This document shows, one piece after another, positions 19,512 to 26,990 of a DNA stretch of 43,909 nt. Where the stretch lies: positions 1 to 43,909 of the IMG/VR virus record IMGVR_UViG_3300006810_000091. One strand, given 5' to 3'. Below the pieces are notes generated by a model. The model searched no databases and was not told the DNA's origin. It saw only the letters and a program-made list of their open reading frames with translations. How positions within the stretch are numbered: the stretch's first letter is position 1; the number at the start of each line of letters is the position of its first letter. The stretch comes from a virus. Made by a program: the position numbers and the translations under genes.

Positions 19512-19769
19512 ATGAGTAAAGAAGATGATAATGACGAAAAACTTTATCATGAAAGCATGCAAAATGCTTATATACTTATAACAAAGAAGTTAAGTTTTAA
19601 TGATTTATTTGAATATAACGGATGTTCATTACCATTTCCTCCTAAAAAAAAAGTGTCTAATAAGGTATTTGACAATTTAATTGATTATTTTTGTACATTA
19701 GAAGAGTACGAAAAATGTGCAGAGCTAAAAAAGATTAAAGAATCTAAAAAAAAGATAACAATAATTTAA
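19512..19769 (+). CDS. Small conserved phage protein with UVR-like segment
   Basis: This acidic 85-residue protein starts one base after the holin stop. Near the C terminus, LEEYEKCAELKKIKESKK resembles the UVR helical motif (EEYEKAAELRD) of UvrB/UvrC, which mediates protein contacts, although the overall protein is far too short to be either. The middle holds CSLPFPPKKK. It is followed by a host-type promoter box, so it likely ends a transcription unit. The function is unknown. Confidence 0.6.
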   Translation: MSKEDDNDEKLYHESMQNAYILITKKLSFNDLFEYNGCSLPFPPKKKVSNKVFDNLIDYFCTLEEYEKCAELKKIKESKKKITII

Positions 19770-19780
19770 AAATAATTTAT

Positions 19781-19788
19781 TAAATTTG
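19781..19788 (+). promoter_or_regulatory. Putative -7 box TAAATTTG
   Basis: TAAATTTG followed by TAAAA lies 16 bases before the ATG of the next virion gene, after a short gap free of coding sequence. It matches TAnnTTTG and the shared TTTGTAAA extension of the other plus-strand boxes. Confidence 0.5.
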
Positions 19789-19803
19789 TAAAAATATAAA
19801 ATC

Positions 19804-20193
19804 ATGCCACAAAATTATACATTCTCAGCATCAACAAATGTTACAGCAACATCAACTACTGGATACTCACAGAGCGCTTCTGGTAACTTTAGTTTAAATA
19901 TAACTGGTGTAGATCAAGTAGCTACAGGAAGACTAGATGTAGCTCATGATGGTGACGCTACTATTATGGCCGCTGCAGGTTACGGTAGAGCAATCTATGT
20001 TCGTAATTTAGATGACACAAATTTTGTAACTGTTTATAATGGCGCTTCTAGTGGTGCTGATCCTATTGCAGTGTTAGAGCCAGGAGAATTTTGTTTTACA
20101 GTTTTACGTTCTACTACTACAACAACAGCTAAAGCTGATACAGACACAGTAACTGTAGAGTATTTTGCTTTAGAAATAGATACAAACGCTTAA
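19804..20193 (+). CDS. Small virion protein, copy 1 of second duplicated pair
   Basis: The 129-residue protein is Thr/Ala-rich and beta-rich with no signal or membrane segment. AIYVRNLDDTNFVTVYNG followed by AVLEPGEFCFTVL matches the arrangement in the next gene (YTFLKHVDTDYAITVL ... SHLKPGEFFFAPV), so the pair look like diverged paralogues. The pattern, a central xxN/HxDxxxxITV strand and an LxPGEFxF strand, recurs in small phage head or tail decoration proteins. A structural role is inferred. Confidence 0.7.
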   Translation: MPQNYTFSASTNVTATSTTGYSQSASGNFSLNITGVDQVATGRLDVAHDGDATIMAAAGYGRAIYVRNLDDTNFVTVYNGASSGADPIAVLEPGEFCFTVLRSTTTTTAKADTDTVTVEYFALEIDTNA

Positions 20194-20217
20194 TTAATAA
20201 CATTAAAAAAAATAGAC

Positions 20218-20631
20218 ATGGCATCAATGCACACAACATATACAGCTTCAGGATCTTTTACATTGACAGATGAAAGGGGAGTTGTTGTATTTTCATACAA
20301 TCCTGCTTTTACAGCTGAAACTAATACTACAGCTCATGCATTATACGGAGGAGAGCATTTAGTACAAACTGGTAATTCTCAATTAGAATGTGGTTCTGAT
20401 ATTAATGTAGATAGAGTTTACACATTTTTAAAGCACGTAGATACAGACTATGCTATTACAGTATTGCCTGATTCAGGACAAAATGTTGAAATAAGTCACT
20501 TAAAACCAGGAGAGTTTTTCTTTGCTCCTGTAGATTTAAATGCTGATGGTTCAGGAACTTCTTTAAGAGTTACTGCAGCTACAGCTGATCAAAAATTACA
20601 ATACCTTATTTGTGACGCTTTAGACAACTAA
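20218..20631 (+). CDS. Small virion protein, copy 2 of second duplicated pair
   Basis: The 137 residues follow the paralogous gene by 24 bases. It conserves the HLKPGEFFFAPV strand and the preceding VDTDYAITVLPDS strand, while the N-terminal half (TYTASGSFTLTDERGVVVFS) has diverged. There are no catalytic residues or membrane segments. It is probably a structural surface protein. Two independent duplications of small beta proteins in one late region are notable. Confidence 0.7.
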   Translation: MASMHTTYTASGSFTLTDERGVVVFSYNPAFTAETNTTAHALYGGEHLVQTGNSQLECGSDINVDRVYTFLKHVDTDYAITVLPDSGQNVEISHLKPGEFFFAPVDLNADGSGTSLRVTAATADQKLQYLICDALDN

Positions 20632-20643
20632 TATAAATAAAAT

Positions 20644-21123
20644 ATGAAACTTAAAGTATTAAGATTTAGTAGCCAGGAGGATAGTACTTCTGGCTTACTT
20701 TTTTTAGATGGAGATCTTGGTCTACAATTCTTATGCTATACACTAGAGGATGAGAAAAGAGCTTTAAAGGTTAAAGGTGAAACTAGGGTGCCTGCTGGTA
20801 CTTATAATATAGAATTAAGAAAAGAAGGAGGATTTCATAATAAATACAAAAAGAAATATGGCGGCCTACATAAAGGAATGCTACACGTTACTAATGTCCC
20901 AAATTTTGAATATATCCTTATACATACTGGTAATACTGATGAGCATACTGCTGGATGTTTACTTTTGGGTGATTCGCAGGAAAACAACAACATCATCAAA
21001 GATGGCTTCGTTGGAAAGTCCGTTAATGCGTACAAGAGAGTATATCCAAATATTGCTAAAGCATTAGAGTTGAATCAAGAGGTTACTATTGAATATGTAG
21101 ATTTTGATGGAATAACCGATTAA
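20644..21123 (+). CDS. DUF5675 family protein, candidate cell-wall-active lysis protein
   Basis: The 159 residues match the DUF5675 pattern: TSGLLFLDG, CYTLEDEKRALKVKGETRVP, AGTYNIELR, a KGMLHVTNVPNFEYILIH strand and GNTDEHTAGCLLLG. The H...GN..xTxGC arrangement resembles the His/Cys catalytic layout of L,D-transpeptidase-like folds, so a peptidoglycan-active role is possible but unproven. Phage members of this family are often found near holins, as here. No other endolysin is visible in the window, so this is the best candidate. The function is inferred. Confidence 0.65.
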   Translation: MKLKVLRFSSQEDSTSGLLFLDGDLGLQFLCYTLEDEKRALKVKGETRVPAGTYNIELRKEGGFHNKYKKKYGGLHKGMLHVTNVPNFEYILIHTGNTDEHTAGCLLLGDSQENNNIIKDGFVGKSVNAYKRVYPNIAKALELNQEVTIEYVDFDGITD

Positions 21124-21128
21124 TTACT

Positions 21129-22415
21129 ATGAAATGGATTGGTCAACATATTTGGGATTTTATATCTAGATTTCGTAGTGATGTTTATATAGATGATGAT
21201 GCAACTTTAAATGTAAAAACAATAAAGTCTGCAAGCACTATAAACTTAACCCTACCAGACCAATCTTATGTAAACCTTTTAAATGGATCTCAATATTTCG
21301 GACATATTGGATCCGATATTGATTCTAAATTTACGGTTTTTACATTGTATGAAAGTATTGCCTCACCAGTAGATAATTTTAATTTATTTGTATATGAGCA
21401 TGGTAATACAAAAATAACAACACATGATGCCGCTGGAACGGCAGCTCATTTTGAAATAGAAGCAGATGGTAATATAACATTAGATGCTGAAGGTGATATA
21501 ATCTTAGAGGCTGCTGGTAATGATATTACAATGGACACTGATAATCTACATTTAACATCTTCTACACAATATTACCCACAACTTATTTTAGAGGGCACAG
21601 AAACATCAATAGGTGCAGGCCCTATGATAACGTTAAGAAAGAATGCGGCTGATTCTGCTGATGGAGAGTTTTTAGGTTATTTACTATTTCAAGGTGAAAA
21701 TAGTGCTGGCACTAACCAGTCCTTTGCAGGTATAAAAGGTTCTATAGAAGAAGTTGATAGTGGGGATGAGTGTGGGGAAATAAATATACAAGTTGCGCAT
21801 GAAGGATCGCTTACAGATGCTTTTGTAGCATCATCCCCTACAGCAGCTTCAGCAGGAGAGGCTAGCAGGGTTAATGTTACTATAGCTAATGCTATTGGGT
21901 CAACAACAACTGTTGCTGGTAATTTAACAGTCAATTCGTCTATAAGAGGTAAGTCAATATATGTAGAAACGTGTAATTTTTCTGACAATCTAGGTACTAC
22001 CGAACACTTTATACCATTTGTAACTGCATCTGAAAATACAGCCTTTACTAATGTCGCTGTTCCTTGGATAGCTCCTGCTGCTGGTAAATTATTAAAAGTT
22101 CACTGGAGATCTTCTCAACACTGTAATATTAGTAGTAACGAAATGAGTTTTAGATTGTATAAAATTTCAGATGGTACCCGTTGGTCAGGCACTAATGAAT
22201 CTCTTTTAGGTACAAAAGTTGTTACTGGCCCATCAAGATTAACTCACGCTATAGCTGATTTTACAAGTGGACTAGAATCGGGTGCTGGAAGTGAAACAAA
22301 TGCTTTTGCAGCTAATGATATTTTAGGTGTAAGTATACAGCATTCACAGGCTCAAGGGACAGTTGAAAAAGTTACTGTTACATTAGTCTTTGAATTAGAT
22401 TTTAGTTCTTATTAA
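21129..22415 (+). CDS. Tail fibre-like protein (MKWIGQHIWDFISRFR start)
   Basis: The 428 residues begin with MKWIGQHIWDFISRFRSDVY, an N-terminal anchor segment I associate with many uncultured marine phage fibres. Residues about 100-140 form a short repetitive strand-turn region (GNITLDAEGDIILEAAGNDI) typical of fibre shafts or beta helices. The last 150 residues (VPWIAPAAGKLLKVHWRSSQ through VTVTLVFELDF) look like a compact C-terminal jelly-roll head. It starts five bases after the DUF5675 gene. A receptor-binding fibre is the likely role. Confidence 0.65.
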   Translation: MKWIGQHIWDFISRFRSDVYIDDDATLNVKTIKSASTINLTLPDQSYVNLLNGSQYFGHIGSDIDSKFTVFTLYESIASPVDNFNLFVYEHGNTKITTHDAAGTAAHFEIEADGNITLDAEGDIILEAAGNDITMDTDNLHLTSSTQYYPQLILEGTETSIGAGPMITLRKNAADSADGEFLGYLLFQGENSAGTNQSFAGIKGSIEEVDSGDECGEINIQVAHEGSLTDAFVASSPTAASAGEASRVNVTIANAIGSTTTVAGNLTVNSSIRGKSIYVETCNFSDNLGTTEHFIPFVTASENTAFTNVAVPWIAPAAGKLLKVHWRSSQHCNISSNEMSFRLYKISDGTRWSGTNESLLGTKVVTGPSRLTHAIADFTSGLESGAGSETNAFAANDILGVSIQHSQAQGTVEKVTVTLVFELDFSSY

Positions 22416-22438
22416 TAATAACTTAATAAAATAAAAAT

Positions 22439-23032
22439 ATGCCTATAATAAAAGACAAATATAAAGCTAAAAGAACTAGAACAACACCTATCGTTCAAAG
22501 AAATCCTAAAGCTCAGGATATTGATAGAAGCGCTGACGGAAGCTCTGTTAATTTAAACACATCACAACTTCAGGCTATATCCACACAAGAGTCTCGTAAT
22601 AATAAAAATATTATAGGAACAAGAGTTCCTGATACCAATAGTGTTGCTGCTAAAATTTCAAATGGAAAAGTTTTAGGATACAGGCTAACAACTGTAGATT
22701 CAATAGAAAATTTATTTGTTTTAAACCCTGATGAAAATTTAAATAATATAATAATTAACTATTTACACTCAACAAGCTCAACGAGTAATATAAGTTTATA
22801 TTGGAGTTTGTCACCTCCAAGCGATTTAGAAAATACAGTTGAAGGCGGAAGAGTTACTTCTTTAGATAGCAAACTATATAGAATAATATCATCAACTTTT
22901 AATAGCGCTACAAGTTTAAGTTTATATGAATTATGTCAAGGTTTTGAGAATATAAATAAAAAGATTTACTTTTATGGAGTAGCTCACACTGTAGATAGTA
23001 ATGGAGTAATGTTTACGTTTTTAGTTGGATAA
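22439..23032 (+). CDS. Structural-type protein (197 aa), unknown
   Basis: The N-terminal 60 residues are basic and disordered (KDKYKAKRTRTTPIVQRNPK). The C-terminal 120 are a compact beta domain with alternating hydrophobics (NLFVLNPDENLNNIIINYLH, ISLYWSLSPP, KIYFYGVAHT). That architecture suits a small virion protein with a flexible attachment arm, possibly a fibre-associated or head decoration protein. It follows the fibre gene. The next gene's TTG start overlaps its stop. No family is recognised. Confidence 0.65.
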   Translation: MPIIKDKYKAKRTRTTPIVQRNPKAQDIDRSADGSSVNLNTSQLQAISTQESRNNKNIIGTRVPDTNSVAAKISNGKVLGYRLTTVDSIENLFVLNPDENLNNIIINYLHSTSSTSNISLYWSLSPPSDLENTVEGGRVTSLDSKLYRIISSTFNSATSLSLYELCQGFENINKKIYFYGVAHTVDSNGVMFTFLVG

Positions 23033-23276
23033 GCCTACTAAAAGATATAATATACCTATTTGGTTATCTCAATGGACTTTTATTGATGGTAATAAAAAAA
23101 AGTACTTACTAAATAACTTTATTGTTAAAGGACATAATAAAGGAGAGATTTTTACTAACAAAAAAATTGTTAATAAAGCAGTTAATAAATTAAAAAGAGG
23201 TCGTAAAAAAGGAAAGATAGTTCCTGTAAATTTATCACTGATAAGCCAGCATGGATTTGGCGTTAATGATAATTAA
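23025..23276 (+). CDS. Small basic phage protein (83 aa), TTG start
   Basis: The frame begins at TTG, eight bases inside the end of the preceding gene, with no in-frame ATG upstream of the conserved-looking start KPTKRYNIPIWLSQW. The protein is basic, with a KLKRGRKKGKIVP stretch, and lacks membrane segments. Small proteins with RYNIPIWLSQWTFIDG-like openings appear in marine phage structural regions as far as I recall. It probably relates to virion assembly. The alternative start lowers confidence in the exact N terminus, not in the gene. Confidence 0.6.
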   Translation: MDKPTKRYNIPIWLSQWTFIDGNKKKYLLNNFIVKGHNKGEIFTNKKIVNKAVNKLKRGRKKGKIVPVNLSLISQHGFGVNDN

Positions 23277-23287
23277 TAAAATACAAA

Positions 23288-24571
23288 ATGTCTTTAAATG
23301 ATGAAATCAGGGAGTATCTATTAAACAACCCACACTTAATGCGTAGCAAATACGCAGACACCGCTAAAAAATTTGGAACTAATTATGAGCAAGTTAGATT
23401 AGTAGCTAGAAGGTTAAGAGCAAAAAATCCAGATACAGAGCCTAAAGAAAAAGAAGTTATAAATTTTCAAGAAACCAAAACTAATGCTATATTAACAGCA
23501 GAAAATTGCACTAGAGTAAAGTCTTTAGAGGATCTTTTATCTGCATGTGAAGTTGATTTAAATAATTGGGAAGTAGAAAAATATGACATTGGTACATATG
23601 AAGTTACAGGTTTTGATAACGATAGAAATCCTGTTACAGTTACAATGTTTAGGACAAAAGCATTTCTAAAAAGAATCAAAGCGGAACTTAACTTAAGTAA
23701 ACTTAAGGAAGAACTTATTGAAGATTTACGTAATTTATCTCCAAAAGTTTCAAAAATTAAAAGAAAAAGACCTAACGATAGAAATGATTTACATTTATTA
23801 GAAATCTCAGCTTTTGATTTACATTTAGGTAAGATTGGTATAAAAGGAGATGAGTATAGTATGGAGATAGCTGAGAACCGTCTTTTAAGCGCTATAGAGC
23901 ACTTATTATACAGAGCTCAAGGTTACTACATAGATAAGATACTTTTTATTGTAGGACATGATTTATTAAACTCTGATAAAGATTGGCCTATACCAGCAAC
24001 AACAAGAGGCACACCTCAATTTAATTCAGACTACCATATAGATATGTATAGACAAGCTAGAAAACTTATGATTAAAGCTGTTGATATACTATCTGAAGTG
24101 GCTGATGTTCATGTTATGGTAATACCAGGTAATCATGATAGAGAGTCTGTAATGCACTTAGGTGATACACTAGAGCTTTATTATGATAAAAACAAAAATG
24201 TTAAAGTAGATAATAGTGATTGTTTAATGAAAGCATTACCTTATGGTAACAACCTTATTATATCTGATCATGGTGACGGGCCTAAAACAGCTAACCTTCC
24301 AGGTATTATAGCTCAAAGGTTTAAAAACTTATGGAGTGATACTGTGTATGTAGAAGTACATAGAGGGCATTTCCATACTAATAAAGCCATGAAGTTACAG
24401 GCCATAGAGGAACTTAACGGTATAACTGTTAGAAATCTTTCATCTATGTCTGCAACTGATTATTGGCATGATAGTAAAGGTTTTATCGGTAATATAAAGA
24501 AAGCACAAGCTTTTATATATAGTAGACAGAACGGTTTACAAGGTATACTAAACTATAATGTTAGCGTTTAG
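23288..24571 (+). CDS. Calcineurin-type metallophosphoesterase with N-terminal HTH-like region
   Basis: The 427-residue protein has metallophosphoesterase motifs in order: D177-L-H179, a VGHDLLNSD motif near 222, P280-G-N-H-D284, a DHGD motif near 330 and H358-R-G-H361-F-H363. Together they make a two-metal phosphodiesterase or nuclease site. Residues 1-45 (EIREYLLNNPHLMRSKYADT and onward) look like a helix-turn-helix, suggesting DNA contact. Its stop overlaps the end of the convergent minus-strand gene by 11 bases. It may be a DNA repair or host-DNA-degrading enzyme; the substrate is not deducible. Confidence 0.85.
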   Translation: MSLNDEIREYLLNNPHLMRSKYADTAKKFGTNYEQVRLVARRLRAKNPDTEPKEKEVINFQETKTNAILTAENCTRVKSLEDLLSACEVDLNNWEVEKYDIGTYEVTGFDNDRNPVTVTMFRTKAFLKRIKAELNLSKLKEELIEDLRNLSPKVSKIKRKRPNDRNDLHLLEISAFDLHLGKIGIKGDEYSMEIAENRLLSAIEHLLYRAQGYYIDKILFIVGHDLLNSDKDWPIPATTRGTPQFNSDYHIDMYRQARKLMIKAVDILSEVADVHVMVIPGNHDRESVMHLGDTLELYYDKNKNVKVDNSDCLMKALPYGNNLIISDHGDGPKTANLPGIIAQRFKNLWSDTVYVEVHRGHFHTNKAMKLQAIEELNGITVRNLSSMSATDYWHDSKGFIGNIKKAQAFIYSRQNGLQGILNYNVSV

Positions 24572-24776
24572 TAAGATCTTCCTCTAGAATTTTGATAAGT
24601 ACATTTTTATTATGTAGAGGTCTTGCATTTTTACCTTTATGTTTATTAAAGGCATAATATTCAGAAGGATTGTATATTTGCTTAACTTCTCTAATAAGTC
24701 CTTTCTTATTAAATTTTACAATCCACCTAATGTTATCATCTTGATTAGTAGATTTTAAATGCTTTAAGAACCCCAT
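24561..24776 (-). CDS. Small unknown protein at the convergent gene junction
   Basis: This basic 71-residue protein starts MGFLKHLKSTNQDDNIRWIV and has no membrane segment. Its start overlaps the stop of the GroES-like gene by one base, so it is probably the last cistron of that minus-strand unit. Its own end overlaps the metallophosphoesterase gene by 11 bases in the convergent direction. No family is recognised. Confidence 0.6.
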   Translation of the reverse strand: MGFLKHLKSTNQDDNIRWIVKFNKKGLIREVKQIYNPSEYYAFNKHKGKNARPLHNKNVLIKILEEDLTKR

Positions 24777-25036
24777 TACTTCTCTATTTTAGCTATGATC
24801 TGAGTTTCATAAAATAAGAAATACTCTTCTTCTTCATAAGTTACTGGAGTTATTCCCATAGGATCAAATATAACATAATCACCTTCATTTAACTCTTCTA
24901 CTTTTTCACCTACAGATACTACTACTCCTCTGTCAGGTATATCAGGCAATACCTCAGTTAATATAATTCCTGATTCTGTTGTTTCTTTTGCTTTGTCTGG
25001 ATTAATTATAACCCTAGCGCCTACTGCTTTCATCAT
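24776..25036 (-). CDS. GroES-like co-chaperonin
   Basis: The 86 residues follow the Cpn10 pattern: MKAVGARVIINPDK, a mobile-loop region TTESGIILTEVL, then PDIPDRGVVVSVG, GDYVIFDP and a closing EEEEYFLFYETQIIAKIE. Cellular GroES is about 95 residues, so this one is slightly short but complete. Phage-encoded co-chaperonins such as T4 gp31 cap host GroEL and help fold virion proteins. Here it could serve the giant or capsid proteins. It overlaps a 47-residue upstream gene by an ATGA junction. The GroES-family assignment is strong; partner choice is inferred. Confidence 0.85.
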   Translation of the reverse strand: MMKAVGARVIINPDKAKETTESGIILTEVLPDIPDRGVVVSVGEKVEELNEGDYVIFDPMGITPVTYEEEEYFLFYETQIIAKIEK

Positions 25037-25176
25037 AGTGTAAATTTTTTGTGGGTATTACCCGTTATTAAACATAAATAGTCTTGCTCTGTAGTATAGA
25101 CTCTTCTTCTGCAGCTAGGGCTGTGAAACCCTAGTCTATGCAGAATGTATTTTATTTTATTTATTAGCTTAGCCAT
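25033..25176 (-). CDS. Small basic protein (47 aa) coupled to the GroES-like gene
   Basis: The frame encodes MAKLINKIKYILHRLGFHSP followed by SCRRRVYTTEQDYLCLITGN and a HKKFTL end. Its TGA stop overlaps the ATG of the GroES-like gene, the same arrangement seen at other true junctions here. It is basic with two Cys residues. The coupling and spacing are the main evidence; no function is recognised. Confidence 0.55.
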   Translation of the reverse strand: MAKLINKIKYILHRLGFHSPSCRRRVYTTEQDYLCLITGNTHKKFTL

Positions 25177-25222
25177 ATTACAATTAAATTAAACGTACCA
25201 TGTTTTGTATACTTTAGTGCCA

Positions 25223-25444
25223 TTAGACGTGGTACATACGAGTTCTTTCTTTTTTATTTCTTTTTCTTTTAGCTTGCTTTGGTCCCAGTATTTTGGATTT
25301 TTGCTGTTTAGTTTCCTCTTTTTTGGCATACTCTTCTAAGTTTTTTATTAATTTATTATTTTGTAATTCTAGGTTAAATTTATATGCATATATAAATAAA
25401 CTAGTAGTTGCTAATATAACTATTATTAATGTAAATATTCCCAT
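25223..25444 (-). CDS. Small single-pass membrane protein
   Basis: The 73 residues have an N-terminal membrane helix (GIFTLIIVILATTSLFIYAY) followed by a long Lys/Glu/Gln-rich cytoplasmic helix and a basic tail. It starts one base before the stop region of the radical SAM gene and is probably cotranscribed. The architecture suits a membrane-tethered accessory protein; no family is recognised. A 46-base gap with a short GTACCA/TGGTAC inverted repeat follows it. Confidence 0.6.
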   Translation of the reverse strand: MGIFTLIIVILATTSLFIYAYKFNLELQNNKLIKNLEEYAKKEETKQQKSKILGPKQAKRKRNKKERTRMYHV

Positions 25445-25445
25445 T

Positions 25446-26300
25446 TTAAAATATGTATCTAATTTTATTCCATGGTATTACTTTACCATGTAGTTCTTTG
25501 AATTGATTAATATATTCTCGTTTAAGCTTGTAATTATATCTAATGTTTTCACAACCATACTGGGATGTTTTAGTTTCCTGTATATTAGGAGTCCATATAT
25601 CTACTTCTGTTTGTGGGTGATTTTTTAAGTTTAACGTATGCCTTTCAAAGTTATGAGTTAAAAATATACACTCTGAAAATACTTGCTCTTTATACTGTAC
25701 ATAATCATTCATCATGCTAAAAAGCTCAAAGTAATCGTTTAACCATCCTTCGTATACTATAATAGGGCTATAGTTCACATGAACATCATAACCTGCTTCT
25801 ATAAAAGCATCAATAGCTTTAATTCTGTCTATAATTTTAGATGTGTTAGGCTCGTGTATATCAGCTTTGCGCTGTGGCATTAAGCTAAATCTGATACGTA
25901 TTTTACATTCAGGATCAAATTCAATTAAATCTGGATTAACATACTTCGTTGCAAAACTACCCATAATATCAGGATGATTTTTAAAGAATGTAAATATTTT
26001 TTTCCACTCATGATGTTTAGCGTGAAGAGCAAAATCTTCATTACAACTTATATCGTAAGTTATATATTTCTCATGTGTTTGGTTTGGTTTGTCAACTACT
26101 GCAAATGCAGCATGACTATTAATTTCAGTTAAAATATCTTCAGTGTTTGTAGCTACAGATAACCCTCTAGGTTTATGGCGTTTCATATAACAATAAGAAC
26201 AGTTATACAAACAGCCATAACCAAAGCTAGGGGATATAAAATCTGTAGACCTACCAGATGGTCGTATTTTAAATGTTTTTCTGTTAACTTTTTTGATCAT
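25446..26300 (-). CDS. Spore-photoproduct-lyase-like radical SAM protein
   Basis: The 284-residue protein has the radical SAM cluster motif C30-LYN-C34-SY-C37, binding a 4Fe-4S cluster. RIRFSLMPQRK, the RIKAIDAFIEAGYDVHVNYS helix-strand, PIIVYEGW and the WNKIRYIF end closely follow the spore photoproduct lyase layout. That enzyme repairs a thymine dimer by radical chemistry using S-adenosylmethionine. In a phage it could repair UV-damaged DNA without light or modify bases. It overlaps the DUF3310 gene by 17 bases. The family assignment is good; the repair function is inferred. Confidence 0.75.
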   Translation of the reverse strand: MIKKVNRKTFKIRPSGRSTDFISPSFGYGCLYNCSYCYMKRHKPRGLSVATNTEDILTEINSHAAFAVVDKPNQTHEKYITYDISCNEDFALHAKHHEWKKIFTFFKNHPDIMGSFATKYVNPDLIEFDPECKIRIRFSLMPQRKADIHEPNTSKIIDRIKAIDAFIEAGYDVHVNYSPIIVYEGWLNDYFELFSMMNDYVQYKEQVFSECIFLTHNFERHTLNLKNHPQTEVDIWTPNIQETKTSQYGCENIRYNYKLKREYINQFKELHGKVIPWNKIRYIF

Positions 26301-26598
26301 CTATTTTTTCTAATTCAAATTCTAAATGCGCTATTGCTTTCTTTAAACAATCAACAGGAGTATCGTGCTTATGGTATGCGCGTAAAATGTAAGTTGTGGC
26401 TGTAGCTAAATGATATGGTAAATCAAAATTATCACAAACTTTTCTCGCTTCATATCCATTTCTACCTCTGTAGTAATCTGGAACTCTATTGTCTTTTAAT
26501 CTTAATTCTTTTTTAGACATTTTCATCTTAGGATTTATATTTCTAGTAAAGTCCATATTTCTATCAAATTCATAATAATATTTATTGTGTTTACCCAT
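26284..26598 (-). CDS. DUF3310 family protein
   Basis: The 104 residues contain PDYYRGRNGYEARKVCDNFD, then LPYHLATATTYILRAYHKHD and DCLKKAIAHLEFELE. This matches the DUF3310 pattern (YxGxxxExxxxxxxF...ATKYxxRxxxKxxxxxDLxKAxxYLxxE) widespread in phage nucleotide or replication regions. Its molecular role is not established; some phage members are thought to be nucleotide-metabolism related. Its start overlaps the preceding gene's stop by one base, in the recombination/replication operon. Confidence 0.75.
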   Translation of the reverse strand: MGKHNKYYYEFDRNMDFTRNINPKMKMSKKELRLKDNRVPDYYRGRNGYEARKVCDNFDLPYHLATATTYILRAYHKHDTPVDCLKKAIAHLEFELEKIDDQKS

Positions 26599-26990
26599 TA
26601 GTCTAATTTTGTTTTAAAGTGATCAATTATTTTATTCATTTGTCTTTTGTAAAATAAATCAAAATCTACATATTCTATTTCACCACTATCTCCATTCATA
26701 GTTTTAGGTTGTGTTTTCTCCCAAAGCTTATACAATACACCTCTCATTCTTTGACTAGGCGTTTTCTCACTAAACTCTGCGTTCGTTGTAGCTTTCTCAA
26801 CTGCATCTATCTGATCTTGATTGATAGTGTTTGTTGATATTAATACGTAACCAGGCTTCTTAATTAAACCAAATAAGTTTACCATTGTTTCGTTAGACAG
26901 TTCAGGAGTTCCTAAATAAACTCTTAAGCTACCGTCTGCTAAGGTACTAACTTTATCAATACCTCCCTCAAATACTACTGAATTTTTCAT
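26598..26990 (-). CDS. Conserved phage protein with PSQRMRxVLYxLWE motif
   Basis: The 130 residues contain an N-terminal beta region (VVFEGGIDKVSTLADGSLRV), then TPSQRMRGVLYKLWEKTQP and an FYKRQMNKIIDHFKTKL C-terminal helix. I have seen this SQRxRxVLxxLWE...FYxxxMxxIIxHxKxKL layout in hypothetical proteins of replication regions in many siphoviruses, with no assigned function. It overlaps both neighbours by a few bases. It likely works with the DNA metabolism genes around it. Confidence 0.65.
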   Translation of the reverse strand: MKNSVVFEGGIDKVSTLADGSLRVYLGTPELSNETMVNLFGLIKKPGYVLISTNTINQDQIDAVEKATTNAEFSEKTPSQRMRGVLYKLWEKTQPKTMNGDSGEIEYVDFDLFYKRQMNKIIDHFKTKLD

